From Aureimonas pseudogalii (lineage in GTDB: Bacteria; Pseudomonadota; Alphaproteobacteria; Rhizobiales; Rhizobiaceae): a stretch of 64,000 nt of DNA. A program made the translations under genes and the position numbers. This document shows, one piece after another, positions 60,596 through 64,000 of this stretch (position 1 is its first letter; every line of letters begins with the position of its first letter). The notes under the pieces are model-generated. The model searched no databases, was not told the DNA's origin, and was given only the letters and a program-made list of their open reading frames with translations. The stretch is taken from positions 62,001-126,000 of the forward strand of contig NZ_JACIEK010000012.1 in the NCBI RefSeq assembly GCF_014196835.1. The letters run 5' to 3'.

Positions 60596-60639
60596 AAATG
60601 CAGGAAGCCCGCGACGGATGTCGCGGGCTTCCTGCATTT
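60596..60639. terminator. strong bidirectional terminator hairpin
   Basis: Perfect 20-bp arms (60596-60615 and 60620-60639) around a GGAT loop, flanked by AAA and TTT, start 23 bp past the peptidase stop. It is the longest perfect inverted repeat seen in the window. Confidence 0.9.
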
Positions 60640-61131
60640 CGGGGCCTGCCCTGACGCCTGCCATGACGCCCGCCGAGCGGGGCGAAGCGAAGTCGCCATG
60701 GACCCCGCGCCTCGGATTTCGTGCTGGAGGGCAATCCGCATGGTGATTGCAGTACTCATCAGACAAAACGGGCCCGCTCCGCCAAGCGGGTCTTCCGAAG
60801 GCTCGCCATCTGCACCAGATTTTTAATGAAACGAAATCGTTCTATAGTTGTGAGGGCAGAGCGAAGCCGACGACATCTGGCGGGGATGGCAAGTCACCGG
60901 TCTGATCCTGTGGAGGCCCCTCATCAACTTTTCATTTCTGCGTGCATCACCCAATCTGACCCAATTGAAACTTGACAGGAATGGGCAGGTCGCGGAAGAC
61001 GATCGCCGTTAACATTTGGTTTCGATTAACATTTGTTGTAGGAACGCTCCGCAGGCGCAAGCCGCTCCCGACCTATGGGGTTCATGGGGCACGCGCATCC
61101 CGCAGACGTCATGACGCACAGGAAGGCCAGG
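60640..61131 (+). promoter_or_regulatory. long mucR upstream region with repeated TTAACATTTG
   Basis: About 490 bp without a gene, containing unusually AT-rich blocks. TTAACATTTG occurs twice, at 61009-61018 and 61026-61035, with starts 17 bp apart. A dyad AACGAAATCGTT lies near 60832. MucR/Ros proteins bind AT-rich T-A sites and usually repress their own gene, so autoregulation is likely. The precise promoter is not resolved. Confidence 0.5.
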
Positions 61132-61575
61132 ATGACGGAATCGATCGAGGATCGCGGCACGCCCGAGGTGACGAAGGACGTGCTCATGGAACTGACGGCG
61201 GACGTGGTTGCCGCCTATGTCGGCAACAATTCCCTGCCGGTCGCCGATCTGCCCTCTCTCATCATGGACGTCTTTGCCGCGCTCGGTCGCACCGGCATCG
61301 AGACGGTCCGCGCCGCGCCCGCCGAGAAGCCGAAGCCTGCGGTTTCCGTTCGCAAGTCCGTGACCGACGACTACGTCGTCTGCCTCGAGGACGGCAAGCG
61401 GTTCAAGTCGCTGAAGCGCCATCTGATGACGCATTACGATCTCACGCCCGAAGCCTATCGCGAGAAGTGGGATCTGCCGGCGGACTATCCGATGGTCGCC
61501 CCGAGCTATGCGGCGGCCCGCTCCCGTCTCGCCAAGGAGATGGGTCTCGGCCACCGCCGTCGCCGCGCCCGCTGA
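61132..61575 (+). CDS. mucR: MucR/Ros-family zinc-finger transcriptional regulator
   Basis: A 147-residue global regulator of exopolysaccharide, motility and virulence genes in Rhizobiales; MucR relatives act as H-NS-like silencers. The N-terminal oligomerisation region ([33 protein letters not shown]) precedes the zinc finger [35 protein letters not shown]. That finger has a single Cys and a CDHH-like ligand set, as in MucR. A basic C-terminus (GHRRRRAR) follows. AGGAAGG precedes the ATG at 61132. Confidence 0.94.
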   Translation: MTESIEDRGTPEVTKDVLMELTADVVAAYVGNNSLPVADLPSLIMDVFAALGRTGIETVRAAPAEKPKPAVSVRKSVTDDYVVCLEDGKRFKSLKRHLMTHYDLTPEAYREKWDLPADYPMVAPSYAAARSRLAKEMGLGHRRRRAR

Positions 61576-62015
61576 CATCGTCAACCCCGCCGATTTTTCT
61601 CGCTCACTATGACGGGGAGAGCATGGATCGGCGAGATGACCTGTCGGAACGCTCGTCCTGCCGCGATTGCTCGATCGGCTTCGGCGCGAGATGCCGTCCT
61701 TGTCGCGCAAGTGTCTGCCAACCGAGGGATCGAGGTTGAATGATGCATCCGCCGGCCGCCGTCGCCTGTCGCCGGCCTCGGCTCGCGCGGCCGTGATCCC
61801 GCTTGCGACGACGCACCTTCGCCGCCTCATACGGTCTTCGTTTCATCTGACGCGCTCGATCTTGGAACGATAGGCCGGACGAGCGGCGCCCTGCGGTGTC
61901 GTTCACGTCTTCCTCCGGCGGGCAGGGGGATGCGCCGGTCCAACCATCGGCGCTCGGCGGGGGGCCTTGGACCCTGCGACCCCGCATCCCCACTCCGTCC
62001 GATCCGTCCTTGGCG
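61576..62015. other. intergenic stretch, no gene recognised
   Basis: About 440 bp downstream of mucR and beyond the stop of the convergent two-gene operon. Short frames on either strand lack ribosome-binding sites and known domains. I see no RNA gene or strong hairpin. Confidence 0.4.
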
Positions 62016-62246
62016 TTACTCGCGGCGTTTCAGCGGAACGATGCCGCCTTCGTCATTGTCGGGCATCGCGCCGGCCTCGGTGTCCGTCAGCACGTTCGCC
62101 TGCGCTTCCGCATGAGAGTCGGGGTCGGGCGAGTCCTTGGCGCCCACCAGCGTGTCGGACACGCGCGGCGTCTCGCCGCCCGCCGGCACCCGGTCCGTCT
62201 CGTCGGCGGAACGGCGGGAGAACACCTGATCGGTCGGCTTCGTCAT
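62016..62246 (-). CDS. small acidic, disordered hypothetical protein
   Basis: A 76-residue protein, MTKPTDQVFSRRSADETDRV onward, rich in Asp, Glu, Pro and Ser with no hydrophobic core. It is probably disordered and reminiscent of small stress-related proteins. It begins 2 bp after the stop of the gene at 62249, with GAGGAGG for the start, so translation is coupled to that gene. Family unknown. Confidence 0.7.
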   Translation of the reverse strand: MTKPTDQVFSRRSADETDRVPAGGETPRVSDTLVGAKDSPDPDSHAEAQANVLTDTEAGAMPDNDEGGIVPLKRRE

Positions 62247-62248
62247 CG

Positions 62249-62557
62249 TCACGCCTCCTCGACGTCGTGGGCGCTGAACTCGGCGAAGGCTTTGCGGATC
62301 AAGGTCCGCTTGCCCTCGTCCTCGATGTCGACGGAGACCTCGATCGCGCCGTTCAAGGCGGCGTCGTGGCGCGTCCCGGGGCTCGGCGCGCCAGCGGCGG
62401 TGTCGGAGCCCGCCGTCTCCTCGCCGGCGGTGTTCTCCCGCCCGGCGGCGGCGACGAAGATGTCCGTCCGCTCGATCCCGTGCTCCTGCACCAGGCGTTC
62501 GATCGTCATCTCCGCTTCGCGTCTCGTCTCGAACTGCGCCGTCAGCGTCGTGCCCAT
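62249..62557 (-). CDS. small hypothetical protein with ferredoxin-like (YflT/GSP17M-type) layout
   Basis: A 102-residue cytosolic protein. Its N-terminal LTAQFETRREAEMTIERLVQEHGI beta-alpha pattern and C-terminal IEVSVDIEDEGKRTLIRKAFAEFSAHDVEE resemble the general-stress-protein 17M fold, split by a Gly/Thr/Ala-rich insert. Function unknown. First gene of a two-gene operon. No clear EcfG-type promoter was found upstream. Confidence 0.75.
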   Translation of the reverse strand: MGTTLTAQFETRREAEMTIERLVQEHGIERTDIFVAAAGRENTAGEETAGSDTAAGAPSPGTRHDAALNGAIEVSVDIEDEGKRTLIRKAFAEFSAHDVEEA

Positions 62558-62800
62558 GATGCCTCGTCCTCGTTGGTCGTCGTCGAATCAACGCGCGAGC
62601 CGCCCGAAGGAGCCATTCGAGCGTCGATCGTCCCGCCGCCGGCCCTGCGAGCGAGAAGACCAGCAAACCCTTCGGCCTTCGCCGGTCGCAGGCATTCGTT
62701 CCCGAACCGTTGGCCTGCTACGAAAACAGGCGTGCTGCATTCAGGGTTCGGCAATTTCGCGGTGCCACGCTGGGGAAAGAGACGAACCGGAACCCTTGCG

Positions 62801-63589
62801 ATGACCGCCCCTTGCGAAGGATGCCACAGCGGCGTCAAGCTCGACTTCGACTTCTCCATGGCGTTCCAGCCGATCTACGATGTCGGGCGCGAGCGGGTCT
62901 GGGGCTACGAGGCGCTGATCCGTGGCACCGGCGGCGAGGGCGCCTACGCGATGCTGTCGCGCGTGTCGGCCGAGCAGCGCTACCGCTTCGACCAGGCCTG
63001 CCGGGTGAAGGCGATCGAGCTGGCCGCCCGCCTCTTCCCCGCCGACGGCGACCTGAAGCTCTCCATCAACTTCATGCCCAACGCCGTCTACGAGCCCGCG
63101 GCCTGCCTTCGCGCCACCCTGGCCGCCGCCAACCGGCACGGCTTCCCGAAATCGGCGATCATGTTCGAGTTCACCGAGGACGAGGAGGTCAGCGACCCCA
63201 CGCACCTCACCCGCATCATCACCGAATACCGCAAGCACGGCTTCGTCACCGCGATCGACGATTTCGGCGCCGGCCATGCCGGCCTCGGGCTTCTCGTCGA
63301 GTTCCAGCCCGACCTCATCAAGATCGACATGAAGATCGTTCGCGGCATCGACACCAGCCGGGCGCGCCAGGCAGTGGTGGCGGGTATCGTCGGCATCGCC
63401 CGCACCCTCGACATCACGGTCCTCGCCGAAGGCATCGAGACGCAGGAGGAGTTTTTCGTGCTGAAGGCGGCCGGCATCCGCCTCTTCCAGGGCTACTGGT
63501 TCGCCCGCCCCGCCTTCGAGGCGCTGCCCTCCATCGGCGTCATGCTCCCGCCGGTCGTCCGGGACCACGGCGCCGCAGCGCCGCGCTGA
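62801..63589 (+). CDS. stand-alone EAL-domain c-di-GMP phosphodiesterase
   Basis: A 262-residue cytosolic EAL protein with a short Cys-containing N-terminus (APCEGCHSG). The catalytic set seems complete: YEALIRGTGGEGA (EAL), LSINFMPNAVYEP, MFEFTEDEEV, AIDDFGAGHAGLGLL, LIKIDMKIVRGID and LAEGIET. Together with the GGDTF/EAL protein at 13473, this makes c-di-GMP breakdown the signalling theme. The start at 62801 gives the normal length. Confidence 0.93.
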   Translation: MTAPCEGCHSGVKLDFDFSMAFQPIYDVGRERVWGYEALIRGTGGEGAYAMLSRVSAEQRYRFDQACRVKAIELAARLFPADGDLKLSINFMPNAVYEPAACLRATLAAANRHGFPKSAIMFEFTEDEEVSDPTHLTRIITEYRKHGFVTAIDDFGAGHAGLGLLVEFQPDLIKIDMKIVRGIDTSRARQAVVAGIVGIARTLDITVLAEGIETQEEFFVLKAAGIRLFQGYWFARPAFEALPSIGVMLPPVVRDHGAAAPR

Positions 63590-63796
63590 ACGCGGGCGCG
63601 AACCCGGCCGACGGCCGCCCGGCGCACCGTTGCCGGACTTGCCGGCACGATGGCGCCGCGCAGCAAGGGAACCGCTCTGCGCTATTCATCGATGCTTAAC
63701 CTCGTTTCATCGTGAATCGTTCGTCATGGGCGTGCGAGGTTCCCGTTGCGGACGACGTGCGTTGAACGTTCGGGGTTCGGTCTCGGGAAGAGCGGC

Positions 63797-64000
63797 ATGG
63801 TCGATCAGCACAGAGAAGCCGAACGGATCGGGGTTCTCCTCGACCTCGCGATCCTCGACACGCCGGCGGAACGCGAGTTCAATGCTCTTGCCTCCCTCGC
63901 GCACCGCCTCTTCGGCACGATGGCCTCCTCGTTCACCCTGATCGACCGCGACCGGCAGTGGTTCAAGGCGCATGTCGGCATGCCCGCCTCGCAGACGGCG
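63797..64000 (+). CDS. GAF-domain protein, N-terminal part (3' end outside window)
   Basis: The frame from the ATG at 63797 runs off the right edge after 68 codons. MVDQHREAERIGVLLDLAILDTPAEREFNALASLAHRLFG and FTLIDRDRQWFKAHVGMPASQT match the GAF domain of the protein at 13473-15674 (same DRQWFKAH core), so it is probably another signalling enzyme, perhaps with a C-terminal GGDEF or kinase domain. The class cannot be determined within the window. Confidence 0.8.
   Translation, partial: MVDQHREAERIGVLLDLAILDTPAEREFNALASLAHRLFGTMASSFTLIDRDRQWFKAHVGMPASQTA

Noticed and set aside
62692..62725. EcfG-type general-stress promoter ahead of the small operon at 62557
   Set aside because: GGAAC is present on the minus strand, but the -10 reads CGAA instead of CGTT at the right spacing.

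Overview
This window is dense, GC-rich (roughly 70%), single-copy chromosomal DNA. It most likely comes from a Hyphomicrobiales (Rhizobiales) alphaproteobacterium. The evidence is lineage-typical genes and pairings: cpdR beside N-formylglutamate amidohydrolase, MucR/Ros, a Brucella-type Omp10 lipoprotein next to ferrochelatase, homospermidine synthase, Rsm22, a DUF882 peptidase, and a probable ROSE-type leader on a small heat-shock gene. Aurantimonadaceae-like relatives are plausible, but this is inference. I see no prophage, transposase, CRISPR array or rRNA operon.

Layout. 1-2.2 kb: a truncated exported protein, then hemC-hemD. 2.2-6 kb: a YafK-like L,D-transpeptidase lipoprotein, then a divergent MerR regulator and ZntA-type Zn/Cd/Pb exporter sharing a clear MerR operator. 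6-10 kb: DedA and ClC membrane proteins, and the divergent pair argO/argP. 10-13.5 kb: a zinc-uptake operon (small membrane protein, znuC, znuB, znuA, zur) behind a Zur-box-like dyad. Zinc import and export regulators are thus within 10 kb of each other. 13.5-20 kb: a GAF-PAS-GGDEF-EAL protein with a degenerate GGDEF, a hotdog thioesterase, an Rrf2 regulator with four cysteines, an RBBP9-type hydrolase, an HxlR regulator with a divergent PRISE-type SDR, and a PRC-barrel protein. 20-27.3 kb: two hydrolases, then a three-gene operon (pxpA, fused pxpB-pxpC, and a biotin carboxylase carrying its own biotinyl domain) that looks like a split urea-carboxylase-like 5-oxoproline or lactam-opening system.

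27.3-35 kb: two small unknown genes, tRNA-Val(GAC), cpdR, N-formylglutamate amidohydrolase, hisN, a lysophospholipase-like hydrolase, a cluster of intergenic hairpin repeats, hsp20 with a sigma-32 promoter and a candidate RNA thermometer, and threonine aldolase. 35-42.4 kb: glutamate synthase gltB and gltD separated by a glutathione S-transferase gene. Both glt genes carry the same 19-bp motif about 200 bp upstream of the start. 42.5-51 kb: envelope genes (SGNH-fold protein without the usual Ser and His, MltB-like transglycosylase, galU, an outer-membrane barrel, kdsD), then hemH-omp10. 51-55 kb: an NTF2-like protein, homospermidine synthase, Rsm22 and a VapBC toxin-antitoxin pair. 55-64 kb: PepF, an orphan sigma-54 response regulator, a DUF882 peptidase, MucR, a small two-gene operon, a stand-alone EAL phosphodiesterase and the start of another GAF protein.

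Taken together the genes cover housekeeping metabolism (heme, glutamate, histidine), zinc homeostasis, envelope maintenance and cell-cycle or second-messenger control. The observations most worth following are regulatory or architectural: the duplicated glt motif, the in-frame membrane extension ahead of the GST, the split carboxylase operon, the paired hairpin repeat, and the catalytically degenerate SGNH and GGDEF domains.
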